Source of the DNA: an uncultured bacterium
GTDB taxonomy: Bacteria; Planctomycetota; UBA1135; GCA-002686595
DNA: 46,106 nt
Direction of reading: 5' to 3'
Assembly: GCA_938030175.1 (NCBI GenBank)
Contig: CALHGQ010000190.1
Span: 1 to 46,106 of the forward strand
Below the pieces are notes generated by a model, which worked only from the letters and a program-made list of their open reading frames with translations, was not told where the DNA came from and did no database searches. Both the position numbers and the translations under genes were made by a program. Position 1 is the stretch's first letter. Each line of letters starts with the position of its first letter. Of the stretch, positions 1 through 9,361 are shown in pieces.

Positions 1-210
1 ACCGTGCTGCACAGCGTGCGAGTGGCCCCTAGCTGCCCGTAGAAGAAGTCCGCGCTATCCAACTGCGTCCATCGGAGTCCTGACAAGGCGCTTGAAGCCA
101 CCCATAGCGAGCTATTCGGGGCCCTTCAAGCAACGCAGTCAGGGCTTCGAGGGGCGCTGGTGGGTAGTGCGGCCTTCTTCAACGGGCTGCTAGAGCATAG
201 GCGCTGCGCG
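1..210. other. Non-coding left edge with a nested inverted repeat
   Basis: I see no convincing gene here. One forward frame is open from the window edge to a stop at 191-193, but its translation looks like noise. A perfect 8-bp inverted repeat (GCTTGAAG at 90-97 with CTTCAAGC at 124-131) encloses a second one (ATAGC at 104-108 with GCTAT at 111-115). The region lies just past the 3' end of the leftward gene that stops at 211, so the structure could serve termination, although no T-tract follows. The call is weak. Confidence 0.3.
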
Positions 211-1815
211 CTACTTGAGCGGGTCTTCGAAGAGCGCGAATTCCAGCAGGTGGGGCGTGATGTCGAATTCCTTCGGTAGCCGCCTCTCGATGAACTCCGC
301 CTCAACGCGGAGCAGGGTCCAAGGATTCCCCGAGAGAGGGCCCAGACCAGGAAGCGCGAAGTAGGACGTCACCAGTTCTCCCGGCTTAGCTTTTCGGGGC
401 TGCGTGCGGAAGATCGTGATCTCCCCGGTCACGTCATCGCGCGCCTCGTAGTGAATGCGAAACGAGACGAGGTGGGACAGCCCACTACGAAGGCTCAGCT
501 TGATCCCGTGGAAGTCCGTCGAGGGTTGCTCAAAGGCTCGGGAGCGCGTCTTTCGGGTCTCGGGCACGGGCTCGAGACCTTCCATCACGTCCAGAACGGT
601 GGCTTTTGGTCGCCGACTGCGGAAGGTCCACTGCTTTTGCTTGGCGCCCATCGGCGACTGGTACTGCGCCACCTTCAGCTCATAGTCGTTCGTGTTGACC
701 AGGAAGAAACTCGGTTGTTTCGGACCATTCGCGCCAGCGAAGAGAAACTTGACGCCCTCGTGGGTCTCCTCTTTGTAGCCCACGCCGTCTCCACCGAAGA
801 TGAGGTCTGCGTCATTCTCGGCTGCGACCTTGAAGAGCCGCTCGCGGTCGTATCTTGAGGGCGTGTTCGCGCCCCCCAAGAAGATCACGCGAAACTCGGA
901 CTGACTCGACTGAAGGGACTCTTCGAGCCACTTGTATTGGGCCTTGCTCATCGCTTTGGTCATGGGGCCGTACGCGAATGCGAAGAACTCCACGTTGCCG
1001 CGAACGAATGAGTAGAACGGAAACCTTGGGTCGGCGAAATCCCTGGGGAAGAGGGTGCGGAAGAAGGAGTAGTCGACTTTCCTTCGCTCAGGGAAGCTGA
1101 TCTCGTGGTTCGCCGCCGTGAGATAGATGGGGCGCTCAGCGAAGACCTCCCGGAACACGTCGAAGTAGAGCTCCTTGTAGCTCGCCTCATTCGTATAGAA
1201 GCATGCGTCGCCGGTGCAGAGGAGGAAGTCCGGGTCCACGTCGTGCAGGGTGGCGGCGAGCATCGAAGTGGGGTAGTCGAACGCGCCCATGGTTCCGCCG
1301 GGGTGACCAAAAACGGCGAAGCGCATCGGGCCCTCTTCCTGGGGTGTCCTGAACGTGCCCGGGAATCGCCCGTCGATGAGGTAGCGGTAGGCCGTGCCAG
1401 GTGCGAGGTCCAGCGCTTCGATGCGGTGGTGCCTGCTTTCCGACTCTTCCGTGAGGGTCCGTGCCCCATCGGGGCCGAAGAGTTCCAAAGTCCCGGCGCT
1501 GGGCTCCTTCGTAAGCCACGCCATTACGACACGCTCGGGGTCCAATTCGAAGACACGGGGCGCGACCTCCACCGGTCTGTGGGTCGGAGTCCGCACCGCT
1601 CCGCCGGAGGCATCAGGGACCGTACCACTCGTGATTGAGCGCGCTGGTGGGGCGGCCTTCCGCGGGCTCTTTGCTTGGGGCGCGGCCTTGGCGCTAGTCC
1701 TTTGGCTACCCTTGTCGTCGGCGTTCTTGCTGCTGCGTTCGCGCAGCTCGAGGAACGCGACCGAGGACACAGCGATGAGTCCCACGGCAAGGACGGGCTT
1801 GAGGGGGATGGCCAT
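211..1815 (-). CDS. Exported or membrane-anchored metallophosphatase-fold protein, metal site degenerate
   Basis: This 534-residue protein starts at the ATG at 1815-1813; the frame opens 50 codons earlier, but only this start puts a hydrophobic signal anchor (residues 4-22) at the N-terminus. A polar linker follows to about residue 85. Residues 88-158 resemble the fibronectin-III-like N-terminal domain of purple acid phosphatases. Residues 164-430 read as a calcineurin-like phosphoesterase: FAVFGHPGG at 167, TGDACF at 201, AANHEIS at 234, FLGGANT at 312, IFGGDGVGY at 339. The usual DxH is FGH, and the late GHxH motif is GGDGVG with no histidine, so several metal ligands are missing. NHE and GD remain. 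It may be a pseudoenzyme or use an altered metal site. The remaining C-terminal 100 residues are unassigned. It is divergent from the glycosyltransferase gene 152 bp away. Confidence 0.75.
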   Translation of the reverse strand: MAIPLKPVLAVGLIAVSSVAFLELRERSSKNADDKGSQRTSAKAAPQAKSPRKAAPPARSITSGTVPDASGGAVRTPTHRPVEVAPRVFELDPERVVMAWLTKEPSAGTLELFGPDGARTLTEESESRHHRIEALDLAPGTAYRYLIDGRFPGTFRTPQEEGPMRFAVFGHPGGTMGAFDYPTSMLAATLHDVDPDFLLCTGDACFYTNEASYKELYFDVFREVFAERPIYLTAANHEISFPERRKVDYSFFRTLFPRDFADPRFPFYSFVRGNVEFFAFAYGPMTKAMSKAQYKWLEESLQSSQSEFRVIFLGGANTPSRYDRERLFKVAAENDADLIFGGDGVGYKEETHEGVKFLFAGANGPKQPSFFLVNTNDYELKVAQYQSPMGAKQKQWTFRSRRPKATVLDVMEGLEPVPETRKTRSRAFEQPSTDFHGIKLSLRSGLSHLVSFRIHYEARDDVTGEITIFRTQPRKAKPGELVTSYFALPGLGPLSGNPWTLLRVEAEFIERRLPKEFDITPHLLEFALFEDPLK

Positions 1816-1967
1816 CGCCGTACGATAGCCTCGGAGCGCCGCCTCCACCACCGCCGCGCGCGGTGGTGCCGGACAACGCTCCGTTCCAGGGGACCACCGT
1901 GGCTCGCGCCTCAAGGAATCGATATCTGCCACTCCAATCTGGGGCACCGCGTATGCTACCGGCACGA

Positions 1968-3866
1968 ATGGATACGACGAGTGAGCGGCCTCAAAGGAGC
2001 ACGGAAGTCACTTGGACGCTCTTCCTGGCGTCGCTCCTGGGTGCGATCGCTAGCTACCTGGTCTTCCGCGACTTTCTCTTCGAGGACGCGTACATCACGC
2101 TCCGGTACGCCGAGAACCTCGCCACCGGCCAGGGACTTGCCTTCCAGTCGGGTGAGGCTGTGCTCGGCACTTCGTCGCCCCTCTGGGCCATGGTCTTGGC
2201 GCTCATGATCGCCCTAGGGATTCCCCCCGAGCTGAGCCTTAACCTCGGCTATGGCGCTGCGCTCGCCGGGCTCGGACTTACGGGCGGGGTGCTCTTGGCG
2301 CGACTTGTCGGCGGATCGTCGGCCCGGGGTTGGGCAGCGACGTTTCCCGTGGCGATCGCCCTAGGCTTTGCGCGTTTGCATTCGTACTGGGGTATGGAGA
2401 CGCCGCTGTTCCTTGCGCTTCTGTTCGGCGCGTGGGTGCTGGTTCTGGATCGCCGCTACGTCGGGTGCGGGCTCGTGCTTGGCTTGGCATGCCTGACGAG
2501 GTACGAGGGCTACGGGTTCGCGGCCGCGTTGGCCTGCATGCTCCTCGCGGGGCGCGCCATGGGCGCCTTGCGCTCGGGTGGAATTGCGATCGCCGCGGTG
2601 ACCGTGCCATGGCTCGCCACGGCTTGGGCTTACTACGGCAGCCCGATTCCATCGACGGCGGGCGCCAAGGCGGGTCACGTCTCCCACCTGCGCTACCTCG
2701 AGCGTTCGTTCCAGGACCTTCCCCAGAACCTAGCTTGGCCCGTTCGATCCGGAAGCGAGCCCTACATCATCGGGTGGATCTTGGCGGTCCTCGTGGGGAT
2801 CTTTGGACTGGTTGGCGTGGTGCGGCTCGTCAAAGCGCGGGCGATGGTCGCGCTGGCGCTGCCCCTGGGGGCGCTGTTCGTGTTCGCCGGCCTCATCTAC
2901 CTCGCACCGGGTCCCATCTTCGCCTGGCACCGGGCGCCGCTGCACTACGTCGCGTTGCTCCTGGCGCTGGTCGGACTTGGCGCCGTGCTCGAGCGAAGCC
3001 CATGGAAGCGAGTTCCGGCCGTGATCACCCGGGGCTGGTGGCTGCTCGCTCTTCTGGCGGCCGTCCCCACCCAGCGCGCTGCACACCGCCAGCTCAGCCG
3101 TACGTTTCAGTACGCGGGACGTGAGGCGGCCTACGGCGAGATCGCCGCTTTCCTCCGGGGAACGGGCCTCCACGAACTCACCCTCCTGACGTGGGAGCCC
3201 GGTTACCTCGCGTTCCAATCGGGCACCCGCGTACTCGATCTCGTGGGGCTCGTCACCAAAGCCCCGGACTTCACGAAGAGAGCGATGTCGACCTGGGACA
3301 GTGAGTTCCCGCCCGAGGCGGACCTTGTGCTCCTCCGCGCGCCCTATCGCCCCGAGGGCTTCGAACTTGTCTTCCAAGGGACGATGGGGGCATGGCTCTT
3401 CGTTCGAACCAGTTCGCTGCCCCCTTACGAAGAGTCCATCGAGGCCTACCGAGCCGTGACGTCCGCTTGGAACCCCGATCTTGCGCCCCAGCCGATCAGC
3501 GCCGAGCCCGCCATGCTTGAGCCGTCGTTCGACGGCCCGCCCTTCATGCGGGAGGGTCCTGGGGATCTCGTTCGCATCGACCCGGAGCAAGAGCAGATGT
3601 CGCTGACCGCGGAGACGCCGCTCTTTGTCGTCGATGTGCCCGCACTTAGCACCCAGTTCCAGTCTTCCTCGCCGGGGGAGGCGCAGCTACAGCTCGTGGT
3701 TCGCGGCGAGGTGGTGCTAACCACCGACGGGAGCCTCGATCCAACGGCGACCTCCGTCGAGTGGGACGTTTCCCCGTGGCTTGGACGCGCGGCGCGCGTG
3801 CGTGTGCTGGTGCTTGCGGGGCGAGGAGCCGTGGCGACCTTCGGAAAGGTGGCTCCGCTGGACTAG
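1968..3866 (+). CDS. GT-C-type polytopic membrane glycosyltransferase
   Basis: The 632-residue protein starts at the ATG at 1968; an in-frame GTG further upstream would only add a hydrophilic tail. It has a first membrane helix at about residues 15-33, then an acidic loop with RDFLFED (34-40) and AYITLRYAENL, followed by GTSSPLW at 68-73 and roughly ten further hydrophobic segments up to about residue 400. The early Asp/Glu loop plus the ITLRYAxNLAxGxGL pattern is typical of GT39/arabinosyltransferase-like GT-C enzymes, which take sugars from polyprenyl phosphate on the outer face of the membrane. Residues 410-632 form a soluble domain, presumably periplasmic. Donor and acceptor cannot be told from sequence. 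It ends 20 bp from the convergent gene at 3887. Confidence 0.8.
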   Translation: MDTTSERPQRSTEVTWTLFLASLLGAIASYLVFRDFLFEDAYITLRYAENLATGQGLAFQSGEAVLGTSSPLWAMVLALMIALGIPPELSLNLGYGAALAGLGLTGGVLLARLVGGSSARGWAATFPVAIALGFARLHSYWGMETPLFLALLFGAWVLVLDRRYVGCGLVLGLACLTRYEGYGFAAALACMLLAGRAMGALRSGGIAIAAVTVPWLATAWAYYGSPIPSTAGAKAGHVSHLRYLERSFQDLPQNLAWPVRSGSEPYIIGWILAVLVGIFGLVGVVRLVKARAMVALALPLGALFVFAGLIYLAPGPIFAWHRAPLHYVALLLALVGLGAVLERSPWKRVPAVITRGWWLLALLAAVPTQRAAHRQLSRTFQYAGREAAYGEIAAFLRGTGLHELTLLTWEPGYLAFQSGTRVLDLVGLVTKAPDFTKRAMSTWDSEFPPEADLVLLRAPYRPEGFELVFQGTMGAWLFVRTSSLPPYEESIEAYRAVTSAWNPDLAPQPISAEPAMLEPSFDGPPFMREGPGDLVRIDPEQEQMSLTAETPLFVVDVPALSTQFQSSSPGEAQLQLVVRGEVVLTTDGSLDPTATSVEWDVSPWLGRAARVRVLVLAGRGAVATFGKVAPLD

Positions 3867-3886
3867 CCGCGAGATTCGCCTGGAAC

Positions 3887-4456
3887 CTACGCGAGTGGAA
3901 GGAAGCACTCTTCCGAGCTGCACGCCGCGCAGTAGCGCATGTGTCCCGTGCCCTCGATCTGTCCGCCGCACAGGGGGCAGCTCTCGAACGCGACTGGCTC
4001 GAAGCCCTCGAGGAGCTTCGCCCTGGTGGGGATCGGGCGGTGACGGAGGCTCCACACAGCCGCCGCGATCGCCATCGCGCCCGTGACGCTCCGCAGGAAC
4101 CACAGCGGGGTGTCGTCTTGCTCAAGCGCAACGTCCTTGCGCATTGGACGTCGTTCGGGCTCGCGCGCGAAGCTCCCGAGGAACGCCACGGCGAGGAACA
4201 CCGCGATCGCGATCTTGACGCCCAGTCGAGTCCTCGGCGTTGCGGCCGTCGGTTCGCCGCAGTCATCGCATAGCCAGCGGTTCCTGAAGCCCACCGGAAG
4301 GACGGGGATCCAAAGGACGGTGATCCAAATCCAGGAGCGCACGCGCTTCGCGACGACCACCGCCTCGTCGTGGCGGCAGTGATCAGATCGGAACGCGCTT
4401 GCCTTGCGCCCTAGGTACTTGTAGCCGACGGATCCCATCGCTGGATTGCACCACAT
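3887..4456 (-). CDS. Small membrane protein with zinc-ribbon cysteine pairs
   Basis: I do not recognise a named family for this 189-residue protein. Three hydrophobic segments lie at about residues 41-57, 78-95 and 118-136. Cysteine pairs occur at C63/C66 between the first two helices and at C160/C163 plus C176/C179 in the C-terminal tail (CPLCGG...CAAC), which look like rubredoxin- or zinc-ribbon-type metal sites. An early Cys/His cluster (C27, H29) may add to the first site. An ATG at 4438 is an alternative start that loses only six residues. The gene is convergent with the glycosyltransferase gene. No promoter or partner is obvious. Confidence 0.6.
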   Translation of the reverse strand: MWCNPAMGSVGYKYLGRKASAFRSDHCRHDEAVVVAKRVRSWIWITVLWIPVLPVGFRNRWLCDDCGEPTAATPRTRLGVKIAIAVFLAVAFLGSFAREPERRPMRKDVALEQDDTPLWFLRSVTGAMAIAAAVWSLRHRPIPTRAKLLEGFEPVAFESCPLCGGQIEGTGHMRYCAACSSEECFLPLA

Positions 4457-4550
4457 TTGACGGCTGGCCTGCTGCTTGGGGCCCGGTACTGTTGTGGGGG
4501 ACCGTCGCAGAATTGCTGTGACCGCGGCCCCACGGATTCACTAGACCAGC

Positions 4551-6578
4551 ATGGACACCCGAGCCCCCTCGATTCGCCTCGCATCGCTGAACCCTGGCTC
4601 CTTGGGCACTGGTTCGCTGGGGACTGGCTCTCTGGGCATTGTCTCGCTGGGCATGGGCCCCGCGCTTGCGCTCCTGGTGGCGCTGCTTCTCCTCCCAGCA
4701 TGCGGGGGCGGCTCCAGAGCTTCCCAGGGCCCACCTTCACAGCCCGGGGCGTTCGTCGCTTCGACGGAATCCCTCGCGGACGGGGACCTTTGGCAGCTCA
4801 ATCGGGCGATCACGATCCTGACGAACCGAGAGCTCGACTTTGGGTCGGTGCACACCGAGAGCGTGAGCATAGAGCCGCTCCAAGGGGGGCCGTCCGTTTC
4901 GGGTACCTATGGTCCTGGCCTCGACCCTGTGACCGGCGTATCGGATCCCACGTCGGTTCGGTTCCAGCCCGCCTGTCCGCTCTTGGACGGTGGCCCCTCC
5001 GGCTTCGCGCAGGGCGTCGAGTACGTCTTGACGGTGCGCGGGGCCGACACCTCCAGCTTTCCGATGCGTTCGACGGCGGGGGAGGAGCTGGAGACGACCT
5101 TCGAGATCACCTTTTCGACGCCCGTGGGCGACGACCCAGCGGTCCTCTTCTACGACGCAGTCCCTGGTCCTCCTCGCGTGTCATTCCGCGGGCAGTCAGG
5201 GGTCCCGCTGGATGATCCCGACACGACGCGGATCGAGCACGGCGGGTTCTTGCCGGTGTCGGTGCTGCTGCGACGCAGCCCCTCCGGACAGGTGGAGGTG
5301 GATCCAGACTTCAGCTCCTTGCTTCCGTTCGGGCTGCCTCTCAATCACTACATCGTCCCAGAGAACCGCATCGCGATCGTGCTGGAGTTCGATCAGCCGA
5401 TCTTGCTCAGCAGTGGCAATCTCGCCCGTATCGGCATCGACTTCTTCGATTTCTTCGACGGCACGTGGCGACCGATCCCAAGCCGCGCCGAGCCCGTGGC
5501 CAGCTGTGGCCGCCGCGGCTCCGCGGTGCGGTTGAAGCTGATCGGTAGCCTCCCGCCGACGCGTCCGTTGCGGCTGCGCCTGGATCAAGGCTTCGCGGAC
5601 CTCGTGGGTCAGTCGCTGCCCGCAGCCACCTACGAGGAGCTCCCGCTGCAGGGCGCGTCGGACGCGAACCTGGTTGGCAGTCGCGTCGATGCGATCTACG
5701 AGAACTTCTTCCTGAGCGGCGACGAGCCGGGGTCCATGGAGGACACGGTTTCGGTGCTCGATGCCCCCCGCGGATTCTGGGGTAGCGGGCTGATCGCCGG
5801 CGTCGAGACCCCGAGCGGCGTCTCGGTGGTGCGCTCCAAGTGGTACCCCATTGGGCGAGCAGGGCACGACGGCGTGGGAACGCCCCAGACGCCCACGTTC
5901 TATTTCACCGGAACGGATGCAGCCGGCGTCGTCCGCGCCGAAGGCGGCACCGTGGTGCTCGATCCTCCGTCGCTTGGGCCGTTGGCGCCCGTCGCGATCA
6001 GCAGCAGCGGTCTGACCCTATCCTTCGGAGATCTCTTGGAGCCAACGGCGCTCTACGCGGCCCAGCCGTCACTGCTGACAGGTGACCGCATGCGCATTCG
6101 CCCGGACCCTGAGCCAGGCACGGAGTTCAGCACAAGGATCCTTGGGGCGATCGCGGGGGAGACATCCGTGGACGTCGGAGTCGGGAGCGGCTGCTACCTC
6201 CCGGGGCTCTTTGGCGACTGCGTGCCCTGGGATCTCACGGCGCTGTTCCCGAACCTCGCCAGCACGAGGGTCGAGGTGGTTTCGCGCTCCTTTGAGGTGT
6301 ACACGTGGGTCACGCGCGATCTTCACAGCCTAGATCATCGAGTGACGATCACCTTCGATGCAGCTCGAGCAGGTGCGGACGGAACGGCGGACGCATCCAC
6401 CGCGTTTTCACTGGGCGGCGGCTGGACCCCCGAAGTGTCCGACCTATCGGGTCAGCCGTGGGACTTCCTGCGCTTCGAGGTCCGGTTCGAGCTGGACGTC
6501 TCCGGCGACGGCTACGACCCGCTTGAGCGCTCGCCGCTCCTGAACTTCATCAAGGTGCCCGTCGACTTTCGGCGCTGA
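4551..6578 (+). CDS. Large exported lipoprotein with Ig-like (SbsA/Big_5-like) regions
   Basis: This is a 675-residue protein with a lipoprotein signal: a hydrophobic stretch (37-50) ends in LPAC with the lipidated Cys at 51, followed by Gly-Gly-Gly. Before it the N-region contains four S-L-G-x-x pentads (17-36) made by a 15-bp DNA repeat. A start at the ATG at 4653 (M35) would give a short, uncharged signal peptide, so the choice of start is open. The mature part is beta-rich and begins with a segment resembling bacterial Ig-like domains (NRAITILTNRELDF... through TFEITFSTPVG at about 170-200). The remainder has no catalytic motif that I recognise. An exported structural or binding role is likely. 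Confidence 0.7.
   Translation: MDTRAPSIRLASLNPGSLGTGSLGTGSLGIVSLGMGPALALLVALLLLPACGGGSRASQGPPSQPGAFVASTESLADGDLWQLNRAITILTNRELDFGSVHTESVSIEPLQGGPSVSGTYGPGLDPVTGVSDPTSVRFQPACPLLDGGPSGFAQGVEYVLTVRGADTSSFPMRSTAGEELETTFEITFSTPVGDDPAVLFYDAVPGPPRVSFRGQSGVPLDDPDTTRIEHGGFLPVSVLLRRSPSGQVEVDPDFSSLLPFGLPLNHYIVPENRIAIVLEFDQPILLSSGNLARIGIDFFDFFDGTWRPIPSRAEPVASCGRRGSAVRLKLIGSLPPTRPLRLRLDQGFADLVGQSLPAATYEELPLQGASDANLVGSRVDAIYENFFLSGDEPGSMEDTVSVLDAPRGFWGSGLIAGVETPSGVSVVRSKWYPIGRAGHDGVGTPQTPTFYFTGTDAAGVVRAEGGTVVLDPPSLGPLAPVAISSSGLTLSFGDLLEPTALYAAQPSLLTGDRMRIRPDPEPGTEFSTRILGAIAGETSVDVGVGSGCYLPGLFGDCVPWDLTALFPNLASTRVEVVSRSFEVYTWVTRDLHSLDHRVTITFDAARAGADGTADASTAFSLGGGWTPEVSDLSGQPWDFLRFEVRFELDVSGDGYDPLERSPLLNFIKVPVDFRR
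4599..4658 (+). repeat. Four imperfect 15-bp tandem repeats inside a signal peptide
   Basis: Four consecutive imperfect 15-bp units encode Ser-Leu-Gly-x-x (x-x being TG, TG, IV, MG) in the N-region of the lipoprotein signal at 4551. Units differ at several positions but keep a TCnCTGGG-type core. Copy-number change would lengthen or shorten the signal region in steps of five residues without a frameshift. Confidence 0.75.
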
Positions 6579-6631
6579 GGCAGCCGCTGCGCGAACGGTG
6601 GCGGCCTAGCCGGCCGTTGATCAACTGCCTG

Positions 6632-7924
6632 CTAGGCTTCGGGTCGTTCGGCTTTCGCGAGCAGCTCGGCCGCGCGCTCGGGTCCGAAGCTCACTCCAGG
6701 CGTGTCCACGCGCCACTGGTAGAGCTGATCGACCGCGTGCCATTTACGCTCGCCCTGTTCCATGTGCGCGAGGTGTAGCGGCGCATTCAGCAACGTAGCT
6801 TCCACCCGTGCCCCATCGATGTTGTGCACGACGAACCAGAGCTGTTCGACATGGTTCGGTGGAAGCTCGGCGCCCTCAGGCTCGTACCCGAGTCCCACCT
6901 CAAAGCGCCAGCCGGGTGCGCTGCCCTTGAGCTTGAAGGCCCGCCGAAAGTCGGCCCAGTGCTTGGAGGCGAGCATCGACGTGCGCGCCATCTCGGATTT
7001 CGTGGCGTACCAACGCGGCGTGTCCATCAGAACGGGCAGGAGGCTCGTGATCGGGTGCAACTCGGTGTCTTCCCCAGAGCCGGTGGCCCGGAACAGCGAG
7101 GCCACGAGTCCACCGCAGCCGGCTCTGTGCCCCGGGGCCCCGAGCGAGCCCGCTGGACGATCGGGGTAGGCGGCATCCCATCGGACCCAGGCCACTCGGA
7201 TGCTCGGCCCCAGATCAAAGGCTTCGTTCTCGTCAGGGTCGCGGGCTTCCGTCAGTCGTACCGCAGCGATACGCAGGAGTCGCCACAGCGCCTCCGTCTC
7301 GGCGCCGCTCATCTGTCCTTGGACCTCCAACTCGATGGCGCCGCAGCGGATGAGCCCTTGGGTGTGCATCCAAACCCAGCCGTCCTCCTCAAGGACCCGA
7401 ATCGAGAAGAGCTGCTCGGGGGACGGCAGCGCCCGGTTGACGGCGGCCGTTCGAATCCATGCGCGGGTCATCCAAACGGCGCGGGCCGAGTCGTGCACCG
7501 CAAGGGCTTCTGGAATGAGGTGGCAGATCAGCTGCAGCACCATGTGGAATCGGCGCAGCACCGGATAGTCGTACATCACCTCGATGGTGAGGAACTGCTC
7601 CGAGGACGACAGTGACTTCGCGAGGTCCGCGTCGAGTGGAGGCTCGGTGCACGCCTCCCGCGGGTCGACCCTGAGGGTTCCGCCGTGCAGGAAGAGGTAG
7701 AGGTCGTTGAAGCGCAGCTTGACGGCCCCTGGCCGCTCCGAATCGACCTCTTCGAGTTGGAGGCCCATCACCCTGCCGCGCTCCATCAGCGAGTAGGGTG
7801 TCAGCGACGCGGCGCCCTCTGGAACCGGACAAACGAACGCGCTGCGCGGGCGCCATCGGGCATTCTGGAGGTCTAGAAAACGAGCTTCGTCGAAGGGCGC
7901 GAAGGTTGAGTCTGGAATGGACAC
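6632..7924 (-). CDS. DUF4026/DUF2314-like cytoplasmic protein
   Basis: The 430-residue protein starts with GTG at 7924-7922. No signal peptide or membrane segment is seen. The C-terminal part (about 330-415), with the pattern VEQLWFVVHNI, ATLLNAPL and HAVDQLYQWRV, matches what I recall of the DUF2314-type end of DUF4026 proteins, whose biochemical role is unknown. The middle segment with IEVMYDYPVLRR and MTRAWIRTAAVN is consistent with that family. It is divergent from the racemase-like gene at 8051 across 126 bp, so the two may share a control region, but nothing ties their functions together. Confidence 0.65.
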   Translation of the reverse strand: MSIPDSTFAPFDEARFLDLQNARWRPRSAFVCPVPEGAASLTPYSLMERGRVMGLQLEEVDSERPGAVKLRFNDLYLFLHGGTLRVDPREACTEPPLDADLAKSLSSSEQFLTIEVMYDYPVLRRFHMVLQLICHLIPEALAVHDSARAVWMTRAWIRTAAVNRALPSPEQLFSIRVLEEDGWVWMHTQGLIRCGAIELEVQGQMSGAETEALWRLLRIAAVRLTEARDPDENEAFDLGPSIRVAWVRWDAAYPDRPAGSLGAPGHRAGCGGLVASLFRATGSGEDTELHPITSLLPVLMDTPRWYATKSEMARTSMLASKHWADFRRAFKLKGSAPGWRFEVGLGYEPEGAELPPNHVEQLWFVVHNIDGARVEATLLNAPLHLAHMEQGERKWHAVDQLYQWRVDTPGVSFGPERAAELLAKAERPEA

Positions 7925-8050
7925 GGCATCGCTCCTGGGATAGGGAACACGACTTCTGTGCGGGCGTCGATAGAAGACAACGAGTTGCTTCTTTGGCCCA
8001 GCGCCGTTCGCCCGAAATGGGTGCCTTTGGGGTATCCTCTAGGTCTAAAT

Positions 8051-9361
8051 ATGTCCTACGAAGTCCAACTTCTTTACGGCCGCGCGCCTCTGCGCGTCTC
8101 GCTGCCCCACGGGTGTAAGCCCGTCCTCATCGAGAAGCCGAACATGCCGATCCCTTCGGATCCGGTGGCGCTCATCAAGGCCGCACTCGACGCCCCCGTC
8201 GGCGCGTCTGGACTTGACGCGCTCGCGGGCGACGCGCAAACCGCCTGCATTCTCGTCTGCGACATTACCCGGCCCGTCCCGAACGGTCTGTTCCTTCGGC
8301 CACTGATCGAACGCCTGCTCGCGGCGGGCGTCCCGCGGGGTGGCATCACCGTGTTGGTGGCGACCGGGTTGCACCGTCCTAACGAAGGGGACGAGCTCGC
8401 CGAGCTTGTGGGCGATCCTTGGGTGCTCGAGAACGTTTCCGTGGTGAACCACTTCGCCCGTGACGACGAGGGCCACGTGCTCGTGGGCACGACGCCGCGC
8501 GGGACGGTCGTCCGGTTGGACCGACGCTTCGTCGAGGCCGATCTGCGCATCGCAACCGGCTTGGTGGAGCCCCACCTGATGGCGGGCTACTCGGGGGGTC
8601 GCAAGGTGATCGCCCCCGGGATCGCCCACGCGGAGACGATCACGACGTTCCACAACCATCGTTTCATGTCAGATCCAGCGGCGACCAACTGCCGCTTGGA
8701 AGGCAACCCGCTGCACGAAGAGCTGCTGGCTATCGTCAAGATGGTGGGCGGTTCACTGGCGCTGAACACCGTGATCGACGATCGCCGTCGCCTAGCGTTC
8801 GTGAGCTTTGGTGAGATTGTCGAGAGCCACCTCTTGGCGGTGGACTTCGTGCGTGAGTACGCCGAAATCACACTCCCGCGACGCTTCCGCACCGTCCTCA
8901 CCAGCGCCGCCGGCTACCCCCTCGACGCGACCTACTATCAAACCGTCAAGGGGATGGTCGGCCCCCTCGACATCCTGGAGGAGGGCGGTGATCTGATCAT
9001 CGCGTCCGAATGCTCTGAGGGCCTCGGCTCGCCTGAGTTCGCTGAGGCGCAGCGACGCTACATCGATGAGGGGATGGACGCCTTTCTCGACGCGATCGCC
9101 GCCAAGAGCCACGCATCCATTGATGAGTGGCAGACGCAGATGCAAACACGCCCGCAGTCCCGCGCCCAGATCACGCTCTACAGCACGGGCCTCTCCGAGC
9201 ACGACCGCGCCTTGACCGGCGTGACGATGGCGGAGTCCATCGAAGCCGCTATCGCCCAGAGCATCGCGCGCCAGGGCGACCACGAGATCGCGGTCATCCC
9301 AGAGGGTCCGTACGTGATTCCGTTTGCGGTGAAGGAATCCGCCGCTGCCGCGCCGAGGTGA
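8051..9361 (+). CDS. larA: LarA-type nickel-pincer 2-hydroxyacid racemase/epimerase
   Basis: This 436-residue protein belongs to the LarA (DUF2088) family, which racemises or epimerises 2-hydroxyacids with a covalently bound nickel-pincer nucleotide. The landmarks are collinear with Lactiplantibacillus LarA (D72, R75, H108, H174, K184, H200): D71 and R74 in CDITRP, H108 in ATGLHRP, H175 in VEPHLMAGYSGGRK, K185 as the cofactor-attachment lysine, and H201 or H203. The start at 8051 is chosen because it begins the conserved domain; an upstream GTG in frame adds 31 unlikely residues. LarA homologues differ in substrate, so lactate is not assured; the symbol marks the family. The cofactor genes larB, larC and larE are not in this window. 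Confidence 0.88.
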   Translation: MSYEVQLLYGRAPLRVSLPHGCKPVLIEKPNMPIPSDPVALIKAALDAPVGASGLDALAGDAQTACILVCDITRPVPNGLFLRPLIERLLAAGVPRGGITVLVATGLHRPNEGDELAELVGDPWVLENVSVVNHFARDDEGHVLVGTTPRGTVVRLDRRFVEADLRIATGLVEPHLMAGYSGGRKVIAPGIAHAETITTFHNHRFMSDPAATNCRLEGNPLHEELLAIVKMVGGSLALNTVIDDRRRLAFVSFGEIVESHLLAVDFVREYAEITLPRRFRTVLTSAAGYPLDATYYQTVKGMVGPLDILEEGGDLIIASECSEGLGSPEFAEAQRRYIDEGMDAFLDAIAAKSHASIDEWQTQMQTRPQSRAQITLYSTGLSEHDRALTGVTMAESIEAAIAQSIARQGDHEIAVIPEGPYVIPFAVKESAAAAPR

